Origin: an uncultured Pelagibacteraceae bacterium | GTDB taxonomy: Bacteria > Pseudomonadota > Alphaproteobacteria > Pelagibacterales > Pelagibacteraceae | Assembly (NCBI GenBank): GCA_902549785.1 | Contig: CACCWT010000032.1 | Span: forward strand, 1-6,070 | Length of the DNA stretch: 6,070 nucleotides | Direction: 5' to 3' | Shown here: positions 1-6,070 of the stretch, piece after piece | Position numbering within the stretch: the first letter of the stretch is position 1 | How the letters are laid out: each line of letters opens with the position of its first letter | Program-made: the position numbers and the translations under genes | The notes under the pieces: model-generated | The model's database searches: none | What the model saw: the letters and a program-made list of their open reading frames with translations, nothing else | Told to the model about the DNA's origin: nothing

Positions 1-456
1 TTTTGCTTCTCTAACCATTGGATATGCTGAATAATTATGAGTTAATGCATATTTTATATTTTTATTTGATTTAATTTTTTTAAAAAGTTTTTTTGCTTGT
101 GGTAGATCACCTGCAAATGGCTTGTCAGATATTATGTGAATATTTTTGTCTATAAATTTTTCTGCAATAATTTGGTGACTTGAAGGTGGAGTCATAATCG
201 CTACAACCTCAATACCATCAGGTCTTAGAGCCTCTTTATCAGCCATTTCTTGATAATTTGAGTAACATCTATCTTTATCAATTCCTATTTTTTTTCCAAA
301 AGTCTTTGAAATGTTTGAATTTCTTGAAAAAACTCCTGAGACAATTTCATATTCGTCATCAAATCTTGAGGAAATTCTATGGACATGTCCTATCCATGAT
401 TTTGGACCACCACCAACAATTCCTAATTTGATTTTTTTACCTTTAATTAATCTCAT
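1..456 (-). CDS. Gfo/Idh/MocA family oxidoreductase, N-terminal part (cut by window edge)
   Basis: An open frame runs from an ATG at 456 off the left edge; 152 residues are visible of a family usually about 330-390 long. Residues 11-27 hold a Rossmann dinucleotide loop of the GIVGGGP type followed by WIGHVHR, as in the Gfo/Idh/MocA proteins often found beside iolE in alphaproteobacteria. A TPPSSH segment (89-94) ends a later Rossmann strand, and SDKP (110-113) is the family's E/D-K-P motif carrying the conserved Lys (K112). The family oxidises or reduces sugars and polyols, including inositols, with NAD(P) in the cytoplasm. The gene is divergent from iolE by 29 bp, which suggests a role in inositol or polyol catabolism; the exact substrate is not shown, because the substrate-binding C-terminal half is missing. 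A TTG two codons upstream of the ATG is an alternative start. No Shine-Dalgarno is visible. Confidence 0.9.
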   Translation of the reverse strand, partial: MRLIKGKKIKLGIVGGGPKSWIGHVHRISSRFDDEYEIVSGVFSRNSNISKTFGKKIGIDKDRCYSNYQEMADKEALRPDGIEVVAIMTPPSSHQIIAEKFIDKNIHIISDKPFAGDLPQAKKLFKKIKSNKNIKYALTHNYSAYPMVREAK

Positions 457-464
457 GATCAAAT

Positions 465-492
465 ATCTTAGCAAATATAAAAAATATGTCAG
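465..492 (-). promoter_or_regulatory. Candidate sigma70-type promoter for the Gfo/Idh/MocA gene
   Basis: Read on the minus strand there is CTGACA (487-492, 5 of 6 to the -35 consensus), a 16-bp spacer ending in TGC (extended -10 type), and TAAGAT (465-470, 4 of 6 to the -10 consensus). Initiation about 7 bases downstream would fall near 458, two bases before the ATG at 456, giving a nearly leaderless message. The -35 lies over the first codons of the divergent iolE. In such AT-rich DNA chance matches are common. On the plus strand only a TATAAA at 476-481, with no good -35, was seen for iolE. Confidence 0.35.
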
Positions 493-1388
493 TAAAATTA
501 GGGATAGCGCCAATAGCGTGGAGCAATGATGACATGCCTGAACTAGGTGGAGATACTCCTCTAGAACAATGTTTATCGGAGGCAAGTCAGGCTGGATATA
601 TAGGTATAGAGTCAGGTGGAAAATTTCCAAAAACATCTGAGGAATTATTACCTAAACTAGAAAAGTATAATTTAAAATTATGTTCTGGATGGTATAGCGG
701 AAATCTTAGAAAAAATTCTGTTGAAGAAGAAAAAAAATTAATTCAAAAACAACTTCAATTATTTAAAGACTGTGAAGCTCCATGTATTGTATTTGCTGAA
801 GTTTTTGAATCAATACAAGGTGATCCAACAAAAAAATTATCTAGTAGACCAAAAATGTCCAATGATGAATGGAAAGATTATTGTGTAAAAATATCTGAAC
901 TTGCAAGATATCTTGAAGATGAAGGTATGCCATTAGCTTACCACCATCATATGGGTACAGTAATAGAAACGGAGGAAGAAACTATTAGATTGCTAGAAAA
1001 TACAAGTGACAGTGTAAAATTAACTTTAGATACTGGTCATATGCTATTTGCTCGGGGAAATTCTATTAATATAATCAATAAATTCAAAGAAAGAGTAATC
1101 CATATTCACTGCAAAGACATTAGAGAAGAAGTATTAAAAAAAGCCCTTTCTGAAGATTTAAGTTTTAGAGATGCTTTTTTAGAGGGTGCTTTTACTGTGC
1201 CTGGCGATGGGTGTATCGACTATAAACCCCTGTTTGATATTTTGAAAAAAAATAATTATCAGGGTTGGCTGGTTGTAGAAGCTGAGCAAGATCCAAAAAA
1301 AGCAAACCCTCTTGAGTATGCAATTATGGGTTACAAATATATTGCAGATACCTTGAAGAAATCAAATTTAGAGATTAATAAACTATAA
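486..1388 (+). CDS. iolE: Myo-inosose-2 dehydratase (IolE), sugar phosphate isomerase/epimerase TIM-barrel family
   Basis: IolE removes water from scyllo-inosose (2-keto-myo-inositol) to give a trihydroxycyclohexane-dione, the second step of cytoplasmic inositol catabolism (EC 4.2.1.44). The 300-residue length is normal. Family signatures appear in order: GIAPIAWSNDDMPELGG (6-22), IESGGKFP (41-48), SGWYSG (67-72), YHHHMGTV (152-159), LDTGHMLFA (181-189), HIHCKDIR (206-213), TVPGDG (237-242) and VVEAEQDP (263-270). The His, Asp and Glu residues in the last segments are the likely metal and substrate ligands of the barrel. The ATG at 486 puts the first barrel strand at residues 3-10, as expected. 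No Shine-Dalgarno is visible. Its TAA (1386-1388) overlaps the end of the convergent hydroxyacid dehydrogenase gene by 6 bp. The other iol genes (iolD, iolB, iolC, iolG) are not in this window, and the divergent oxidoreductase is the likely functional partner. Confidence 0.93.
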   Translation: MSVKLGIAPIAWSNDDMPELGGDTPLEQCLSEASQAGYIGIESGGKFPKTSEELLPKLEKYNLKLCSGWYSGNLRKNSVEEEKKLIQKQLQLFKDCEAPCIVFAEVFESIQGDPTKKLSSRPKMSNDEWKDYCVKISELARYLEDEGMPLAYHHHMGTVIETEEETIRLLENTSDSVKLTLDTGHMLFARGNSINIINKFKERVIHIHCKDIREEVLKKALSEDLSFRDAFLEGAFTVPGDGCIDYKPLFDILKKNNYQGWLVVEAEQDPKKANPLEYAIMGYKYIADTLKKSNLEINKL

Positions 1389-2339
1389 TTTTACTTTTTT
1401 ACTGTCTTCAAGTTTACCATCAAAAAAATCAAAAATATTTTGTATAGTTTCTCTCGCCATTCTAGTCATGCACTCTTCAGTAAACGCTGCTGCATGAGGA
1501 CTTAGGAAAACTTTGTCATTTTTTAATAGTGGATTGTCAGATTTTGGAGGTTCTACTTCAAATACATCGATACCTGCTCCAAAAATTAAATTTTCTTTTA
1601 AAGCTCTATCTAAGTCTTTTTCATTTATAATTCCGCCTCTTGCAGCATTTATGATGATACAATTTTTTTTCATGGTTTTAAGAAGTTCATAATTTATGAT
1701 GTTTCTAGTTTGATTTGTTAAAGGTATATGGAGTGAGACAGCATCCATATCTTTTATAGTTTCTGATAAATTTTCAACTTTTTTTCCACCCATTTTGCTT
1801 ATTGTTTCTGCATCTACAAATGGATCATAAACAAATACATTCATTTCGAATCCTAAACATCTCTTAATCAATGCTTTTCCTATTCTTCCAAAACCAGCTA
1901 TAAGAATGTTTTTGTTCCAAATTTCTATAGTTTTTGGAAGCTTGTTTCTATCAGTAAATTTTCCACTTTTGACTGATTGATCATACATATCCTTTCTTTT
2001 TGATATGCTTAGAAGCATAAAAAGAACGTGTTCTGCAACTGCTACAGCATTTGCTGTTGCAGTTATCGCTACATCGATATTTCTTTTTTTACAGCTATCT
2101 AAATCAATATTATCGTAACCAACTCCATGTCTAGAAATTATTTTAAGGTTTTTTGCATTTTCAATTGCTTCTGCAGTTAAAATTGATGTTCTTAAAGACA
2201 CTGCATCAGCGTCTATAATTTTTTGTTTAACATTTTCAATGCTTAAATCTTCAACTACCTCGTAATTATAGTTACTATTACTTTTTAATAATTCCATACC
2301 TTTTTCGTGAATAGGTTGGACAATAAGAATCTTTTTCAT
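1383..2339 (-). CDS. D-isomer-specific 2-hydroxyacid dehydrogenase (phosphoglycerate dehydrogenase-like, no ACT domain)
   Basis: An NAD(P)-dependent enzyme interconverting a D-2-hydroxyacid and a 2-keto acid. The 318-residue protein has the split substrate-binding domain (about 1-100 and 290-318) around a Rossmann domain with GFGRIG at 149-154. The catalytic set of the family is intact: Arg234 in NAARGG, Glu263 in VFEVEP and His282 in SPHAAAF. The 29-residue Arg-to-Glu spacing matches E. coli SerA. RHGVGYDNID (70-79) is typical of the phosphoglycerate/hydroxypyruvate group. The ACT/regulatory domain of long SerA proteins is absent, so this is a short form; glyoxylate/hydroxypyruvate reductase or another 2-keto acid substrate is as likely as serine synthesis. 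It is the last gene of the four-gene operon, starting 15 bp after the PhyH-family stop, without a visible Shine-Dalgarno. No terminator follows: its TAG lies inside the 3' end of convergent iolE. Confidence 0.92.
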   Translation of the reverse strand: MKKILIVQPIHEKGMELLKSNSNYNYEVVEDLSIENVKQKIIDADAVSLRTSILTAEAIENAKNLKIISRHGVGYDNIDLDSCKKRNIDVAITATANAVAVAEHVLFMLLSISKRKDMYDQSVKSGKFTDRNKLPKTIEIWNKNILIAGFGRIGKALIKRCLGFEMNVFVYDPFVDAETISKMGGKKVENLSETIKDMDAVSLHIPLTNQTRNIINYELLKTMKKNCIIINAARGGIINEKDLDRALKENLIFGAGIDVFEVEPPKSDNPLLKNDKVFLSPHAAAFTEECMTRMARETIQNIFDFFDGKLEDSKKVKL

Positions 2340-2354
2340 AATTTAAAAAAGAAA

Positions 2355-3344
2355 TTATACTAATCTAGCTAGATCTCTTTTGCTATTTTTAAATGTTGGC
2401 AGTGGATATTTAAATGCATACTTTCTTGGAATACATTTATTCTTTGCCTTTTCCCATAAAGCAATCCATTGCTTATAGTTGTGGATAGTAATATTTTTTT
2501 TATCTTTGCTTCTTACATAAAAATTTGGCAAAGGCTTTCTACCAGACGGAGTTCCAGCTCTATTATATCTTAAATCAGCACTAATTCTAAAATCATTAGA
2601 TCTATTAGGCAATGAACAATGAATGGAATGTTTGTGTAAAATTATTATATCACCCACATTTGCTTCAAGGAAAACTGGCTTAAATTTATCAAGTAATTTA
2701 CTATCTTTTATTTCGACTTGACCTCTATATCCAGATACATGATTTAATAAACCTAATTTGTTAATTTCTTTAATAGTAATCATACATCCATTATTTTTGG
2801 TAGTTTTTGTAAATGGTATCCAAACGGTCACCATATCTGTCAATCTTTGTCCAATAGATGATAAGACTGCTGCGTCTTGGTGCCAAGGAGTTCTCCCTGA
2901 AAGACCATCATGAACAGAGTGTTTAGGTAGTTTACTTTCTGGTTGTTTTATTCTTGTGTTTTGAACAGGATTGGAAAGGATTTCAGATCCTAGTAATTTT
3001 TCAACTACATCTAAAATTTTTTTATTATTTATTAAATTCCATAAAGATTGCGATGCAAAGTAATCACTATCTTTTTTAACATGATCTCTAGGTAGCCTGG
3101 TATTAAAATATTGGTCAAGATCATTAATATTTAATTTTGAAATATAGGTATATTTTTTTTTAAAGTTATATTTAAAAACCTTTTCTCTCATATGACTAGG
3201 TACAAACTTATTAACTAGATTATCCATTACATATTCCATATCGTTTAAAATAGGTTTTAAATCTTTGTTGAAATTAAGAATATTTTTTACCCTAAGGTAT
3301 CCATCTCTATCTAAAATTTTCTTTAGTTTGCTGTTAGTTTGCAT
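2355..3344 (-). CDS. Phytanoyl-CoA dioxygenase (PhyH) family Fe(II)/2-oxoglutarate oxygenase
   Basis: A predicted non-haem iron oxygenase that couples decarboxylation of 2-oxoglutarate to hydroxylation of a small molecule. The 329-residue protein carries the PhyH iron triad: His155 and Asp157 in TPWHQDAA (152-159) and His242 in IHCSLPNRS (241-249). Arg253, 11 residues after the distal His, is placed like the 2-oxoglutarate-binding Arg of human PhyH. DRDGYLRVKNIL (12-23) resembles the usual family N-terminus, and GDIIILH (231-237) is the strand before the distal His. The protein is basic (about 60 Lys/Arg against 30 Asp/Glu by hand count). Its ATG overlaps the end of the upstream oxygenase gene by 11 bp, which suggests translational coupling; an in-frame stop four codons beyond leaves this as the first possible ATG. 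The substrate is unknown. Bacterial members act on very diverse substrates, so phytanoyl-CoA itself is unlikely. Confidence 0.87.
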   Translation of the reverse strand: MQTNSKLKKILDRDGYLRVKNILNFNKDLKPILNDMEYVMDNLVNKFVPSHMREKVFKYNFKKKYTYISKLNINDLDQYFNTRLPRDHVKKDSDYFASQSLWNLINNKKILDVVEKLLGSEILSNPVQNTRIKQPESKLPKHSVHDGLSGRTPWHQDAAVLSSIGQRLTDMVTVWIPFTKTTKNNGCMITIKEINKLGLLNHVSGYRGQVEIKDSKLLDKFKPVFLEANVGDIIILHKHSIHCSLPNRSNDFRISADLRYNRAGTPSGRKPLPNFYVRSKDKKNITIHNYKQWIALWEKAKNKCIPRKYAFKYPLPTFKNSKRDLARLV

Positions 3345-4209
3345 GATTACTAGATTTTAGCAGATAATTTGAATCATGAAAAGATGTGAGCATTCTTTTT
3401 TTAGTCGCAACTATGTAAGGGTGATATTCAAAATTTTTATATTTCCATATAACAGGTTTATTAAATGCATAACTTCCATAAATAAAAAATCTTTTTGGAC
3501 AGTTTTTTTCCTTAAATCGTGTTACCCCATGATAAGAATTGGGAGTAGATTTAAAGAAAATAATACTACCTTTTTTTGGGGGGAACTCCTTTACTTTACT
3601 TAGTTCATTAATTTTTGGAAATCTTCTAAATTTTTTTCTTAAATTCTTGTTTGCTTTTCTTTTATAAAGTGTAAGGGAACCTCCATTTTTTTTTGGTATA
3701 TCAGTTAAATATATCAAAAAATTATATATTCTATTAATATCATCTCTATGGGGTCTCAATCTATACCCTCCTTTAGATACTGAAAAATCAATATCTAAAT
3801 TTAAATTTGGGTTTTTATAATTTTTACCTAGCAGTCTTTCTAGTTCTTTAGAATTTACTTTTCTTTTTAATGTATATTTTTTTTTATTAAATATTTTTGG
3901 TTTAAACAAACTTTCCCATATGTTTGACTTAAACTCTGTTTTAAATTTCTTATCAATTTTTTTATAAAATGATTCTGTATTGAAAGTAGTAAAAAGTTTT
4001 TTTGAGATTTTAGAACTTAAGATATATTTGTTAAAATTTTTTGACCCTTTATTAATCCTACTTCTACCACCCATAATCATATCATCGAAATTTTTTGAAT
4101 TACTTATTTCTTTAATTAAAGAATTACAGACTGATTTGCTGATTATTTTTTCTCCAACAATGACAGGGAAGTTTGATTTAATTTTCTTTAGTTTGTTAAT
4201 TTTCAGCAT
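3334..4209 (-). CDS. Lys-rich putative Fe(II)/2-oxoglutarate oxygenase (prolyl-4-hydroxylase-like fold)
   Basis: The C-terminal half looks like a 2OG-Fe(II) oxygenase double-stranded beta helix. GGYRLRPHRDD (147-157) supplies the H-x-D pair (His154, Asp156), YNFLIYLTD (162-170) and NGGSLTLY (175-182) are typical core strands, KKGSIIFF (212-219) precedes NSYHGVTRF with the distal His227, and KRFFIYGSY supplies a likely 2-oxoglutarate-binding Arg (Arg240, 13 after the His). Residues 1-140 match nothing I recognise. The composition is unusual: by hand count 54 Lys and 15 Arg against about 20 Asp/Glu in 291 residues, a net charge near +49, well above its PhyH-family neighbour. The ATG at 4209 directly abuts the TAA of the upstream ketopantoate-reductase-like gene, and the 3' end overlaps the next gene by 11 bp, so it sits firmly inside the operon. 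The substrate is unknown and could be a small molecule, a saccharide or a macromolecule. Confidence 0.8.
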   Translation of the reverse strand: MLKINKLKKIKSNFPVIVGEKIISKSVCNSLIKEISNSKNFDDMIMGGRSRINKGSKNFNKYILSSKISKKLFTTFNTESFYKKIDKKFKTEFKSNIWESLFKPKIFNKKKYTLKRKVNSKELERLLGKNYKNPNLNLDIDFSVSKGGYRLRPHRDDINRIYNFLIYLTDIPKKNGGSLTLYKRKANKNLRKKFRRFPKINELSKVKEFPPKKGSIIFFKSTPNSYHGVTRFKEKNCPKRFFIYGSYAFNKPVIWKYKNFEYHPYIVATKKRMLTSFHDSNYLLKSSNHAN

Positions 4210-5154
4210 TTAGCTGTACATACCCTCTTTTACTCTAATCATTTTGTACATTAGATCATTTAATGGTGTGGCTATTCCATGTTTTTTTCCTATTTTAGAT
4301 ACAGCTCCACTTATGAAATCAATTTCAGTTTTTCTTTTGTAAAGCACATCAAAAGCCATTGAGGACTTGTTTGTTTGTTTTGAGTCAACAATTTTATTAA
4401 ACATAAATAAACATTCATCTTCAGAAACATTAACACCATCTGCTATAGCAACATCTCTTGTTTCTAAAATAATCTCTTTACCTAAACTTCTAGATAAGTC
4501 GTTGGCATTATTGTTTATATAAAGATCAGTATGATGTAGATCAAAAATAGCTGAAAGTGGGCCTATTGCTGTTAAAGCAAAAAGTTTCATCCATTTTCTT
4601 TTTTTTACATCCTCAGCTGCAATCATTTCTAAGTTATGCGCAGTAAATGTGTCTGCAATTTCAGTTATTCTATCTGTTATTCCACCATCATATTCTCCAA
4701 TCCAAGAGGGTAAAGCTGCGTGGTTCATAATATGACCAGGGCCTAAGATATTTGATGCTTGCGTTGTTGTTCCCCCAATTACTTTTTCATTACCAACAAT
4801 ACTTTTAATTATAGCTTCATGTCCAATTCCATTTTGAAAAGACATAAAAACTGTTTTATCTCTAATGATGTTTTTAATACTTTTTAAAGCAGGTTCTAGA
4901 GCTGTTGCTTTGCACATTACTATAACAGCATCAACTTTTCCGATTGTAGATGGATCTGATGTTGCTAGTACTTTTATAAATCTATCACCACCATGGCCAT
5001 CCATTTTTAGACCATTTTTATTAATTTGCTCAACATGCTCTTTCCAAACATCAATGAGCGTTACATTTAGACCTTTTTCTGCTAGCAGGCCTCCAAATAG
5101 ACAACCCATTGCTCCTGCTCCAAGAACCGCAACTTTTAAATCTTTATTATTCAT
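4210..5154 (-). CDS. Ketopantoate reductase (ApbA/PanE) family NAD(P)-dependent dehydrogenase
   Basis: The family reduces 2-dehydropantoate to pantoate with NADPH in pantothenate synthesis, but many paralogues act on other 2-keto or 2-hydroxy acids. The 314-residue protein is of normal length. The N-terminal Rossmann loop is GAGAMG (12-17), followed by LIDVWKEHVEQI where cofactor specificity is set. MCKA (80-83) and QNGIG (107-111) correspond to the Lys72 and Asn98 regions of E. coli PanE. WMKLFALTAIGPLSA (188-202) carries the catalytic Lys (K190), and KTEIDFISG (275-283) carries the conserved Glu (E277), with KHGIATPLN after it, so it appears catalytically intact. It is the first gene of a four-gene operon with two oxygenases and a hydroxyacid dehydrogenase; no pan genes are seen, so a catabolic or tailoring role is at least as likely as pantothenate synthesis. 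No Shine-Dalgarno precedes the ATG. Confidence 0.9.
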   Translation of the reverse strand: MNNKDLKVAVLGAGAMGCLFGGLLAEKGLNVTLIDVWKEHVEQINKNGLKMDGHGGDRFIKVLATSDPSTIGKVDAVIVMCKATALEPALKSIKNIIRDKTVFMSFQNGIGHEAIIKSIVGNEKVIGGTTTQASNILGPGHIMNHAALPSWIGEYDGGITDRITEIADTFTAHNLEMIAAEDVKKRKWMKLFALTAIGPLSAIFDLHHTDLYINNNANDLSRSLGKEIILETRDVAIADGVNVSEDECLFMFNKIVDSKQTNKSSMAFDVLYKRKTEIDFISGAVSKIGKKHGIATPLNDLMYKMIRVKEGMYS

Positions 5155-5217
5155 TTTTAAAATTGAAATATATTTATGTAAAAAAATTATGCAATATATT
5201 ATGTAACTAATTAATTT
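5155..5217. promoter_or_regulatory. Divergent intergenic region, candidate promoters on both strands
   Basis: This 63-bp, almost pure A/T gap separates the first gene of the operon from the divergent DUF1907 gene, so both promoters should lie here or in the gene ends. Minus strand: TATATT at 5167-5172 (5 of 6 to the -10 consensus), 16 bp downstream of a weak TTGCAT (5189-5194), predicting a start near 5160 and a leader of about 6 bases. Plus strand: TATATT at 5195-5200 with only weak -35 options, or TTGAAA at 5163-5168 paired with a poor AATTAT. The base composition makes chance matches likely. No operator-like inverted repeat stood out. Confidence 0.3.
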
Positions 5218-6070
5218 ATGGAATTAAAAATAGAAAAAGGAATTTTCAAAAACTTTGAGTTAAAAGAAATATCAAACGCATTAGAAAAAGGTCTGACTAA
5301 TAATTATGAAAGTGTGAAAGCAGAAGTAATTGATTGTCCAAATTTAAGAAATTGGGATTGTCCATCTGAAGGTATGAGTGGTAACCAAAGGATAATCGAT
5401 GTTGGAGGAGAGCCTTACATGCACGATCCTAAATATCTTGGAACTGAATTTGATTATTCAGAAATCTCAAAAATGATCGGATCAGAAAAATCTTACGCAC
5501 TTGGAGCAGGATCTGGAGCAATGTCTTGTCTCGATGGACACTGTGGAGAATTAGTTATAAATGAAAACTTAATAACAAAAGAAAATAAGTCTTTAATTGC
5601 GAGGGTAGGAAAAGATAAAGAATGTATAGTAGAGGATTATAATGCAAGTAAACATGGTGGGCTTGGTAACATTTATTATTCAGATGGTGTTAAAGGAAAA
5701 GTTATTTATTTAAAGATAAAAAAAAGAACTGGAAAACAAGGTTCATTACCTCAATCAATTAGAAAAGCACTTTCAGACAATCTTAAAATTGGGCATAAAA
5801 TTCATATTGCTCTTGCTGGTGTATTTAGAGTTTTGAATGGAAAAATAAGATCACACGTACAACCAGATTATAAGGATATAAAACATGAATATTATGATCC
5901 ACAATTGATGAAATGCACAAAAGATTTTCTACAATTTTATGAGCCTGTTGGACCAAAATTACAATGTTATACTGTTTTATGGACTGGTGATCCAACGGGT
6001 GGAGAATTAAATTTAAGAGAGTCTGGGGAGCATACTCACTTCCACTCATATGAGCATAAAAATGACGCTG
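5218..6070 (+). CDS. DUF1907 / C11orf54 (PTD012)-like predicted zinc-dependent hydrolase, 3' end cut by window edge
   Basis: An open frame of 284 visible residues with no stop before the right edge. It matches the family of human C11orf54 (PTD012), a zinc protein with reported esterase activity on a model substrate: SEGMSGNQRIIDVGGEPY (50-67), ALGAGSGA (94-101), VKGKVIYLKIKKRTGKQGS (158-176), AGVFRVLNGKIRSHVQPDY (200-218) and GEHTHFH (270-276). His272 and His274 align with two of the three zinc-binding His of the human protein; the third should fall at or just beyond the window end. An in-frame TAA at 5212-5214 excludes a longer N-terminus, and ATG 5218 is the first start; no Shine-Dalgarno is visible. 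It is divergent from the four-gene operon, so a functional link is possible but unproven. The physiological substrate is unknown; the family assignment is made from remembered motifs. Confidence 0.87.
   Translation, partial: MELKIEKGIFKNFELKEISNALEKGLTNNYESVKAEVIDCPNLRNWDCPSEGMSGNQRIIDVGGEPYMHDPKYLGTEFDYSEISKMIGSEKSYALGAGSGAMSCLDGHCGELVINENLITKENKSLIARVGKDKECIVEDYNASKHGGLGNIYYSDGVKGKVIYLKIKKRTGKQGSLPQSIRKALSDNLKIGHKIHIALAGVFRVLNGKIRSHVQPDYKDIKHEYYDPQLMKCTKDFLQFYEPVGPKLQCYTVLWTGDPTGGELNLRESGEHTHFHSYEHKNDA

Noticed and set aside
456..461. TGATCA palindrome in the gap between iolE and the Gfo/Idh/MocA gene as a possible operator
   Set aside because: Only six bases are symmetric and the flanks do not extend the symmetry; too short to support an operator call.
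311..529. Plus-strand 72-codon open frame across the divergent gap
   Set aside because: It is antisense to the Gfo/Idh/MocA start and out of frame with iolE, both of which have strong family motifs.
3376..3603. Plus-strand 75-codon open frame
   Set aside because: Antisense shadow of the C-terminal oxygenase core containing His227 and Arg240.
3980..4213. Plus-strand 77-codon open frame encoding a hydrophobic, membrane-like peptide
   Set aside because: It is antisense to the start of the Lys-rich oxygenase gene. Reverse complements of Lys/Asn/Ile-rich AT coding sequence read as Phe/Leu/Ile-rich peptides, so the hydrophobicity is an artefact.
4865..5206. Plus-strand 113-codon open frame opposite the ketopantoate-reductase-like gene
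   Set aside because: It lies antisense to the conserved Rossmann domain, shows no recognisable motif, and its sense-strand counterpart is a clear gene.
5825..6049. Minus-strand 74-codon open frame
   Set aside because: Antisense to the conserved zinc-site region of the DUF1907 gene, with no motif of its own.

Overview
The window is AT-rich (roughly 30% G+C by eye) and densely coded. Intergenic gaps are at most 63 bp, neighbouring genes overlap, and proteins are rich in Lys, Asn and Ile. With an IolE that matches alphaproteobacterial IolE closely, this suggests a streamlined marine alphaproteobacterium of the SAR11/Pelagibacterales kind or a similar lineage. That assignment is inference; no rRNA or marker gene is present.

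Layout. (1) 1-456, minus: N-terminal half of a Gfo/Idh/MocA family oxidoreductase, cut by the left edge. (2) 486-1388, plus: iolE (myo-inosose-2 dehydratase), divergent from gene 1 across only 29 bp. (3) 5154 down to 1383, minus: a tight four-gene run transcribed in the order ketopantoate-reductase-family protein, basic Fe(II)/2-oxoglutarate oxygenase, phytanoyl-CoA-dioxygenase-family oxygenase, D-2-hydroxyacid dehydrogenase. Junctions are 0 bp, an 11-bp overlap and 15 bp, so one operon is likely. Its last gene ends tail-to-tail with iolE, with a 6-bp overlap. (4) 5218-6070, plus: a DUF1907 / C11orf54-like predicted zinc protein, divergent from the operon across 63 bp and cut by the right edge.

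How the genes may work together. IolE and the divergent Gfo/Idh/MocA dehydrogenase fit inositol or related polyol catabolism; the other iol genes are not in the window. The four-gene operon pairs two unrelated-looking Fe(II)/2OG oxygenases with two NAD(P)-dependent dehydrogenase families that act on 2-keto or 2-hydroxy acids. This could be an oxidative route for a small organic acid or a modified sugar acid, but the substrate cannot be read from sequence. It is the best candidate here for an undescribed pathway.

No start codon has a recognisable Shine-Dalgarno sequence, and the best promoter candidates lie so close to the start codons that leaderless or near-leaderless mRNAs are possible. No tRNA, rRNA, CRISPR array, mobile element or convincing terminator was seen.
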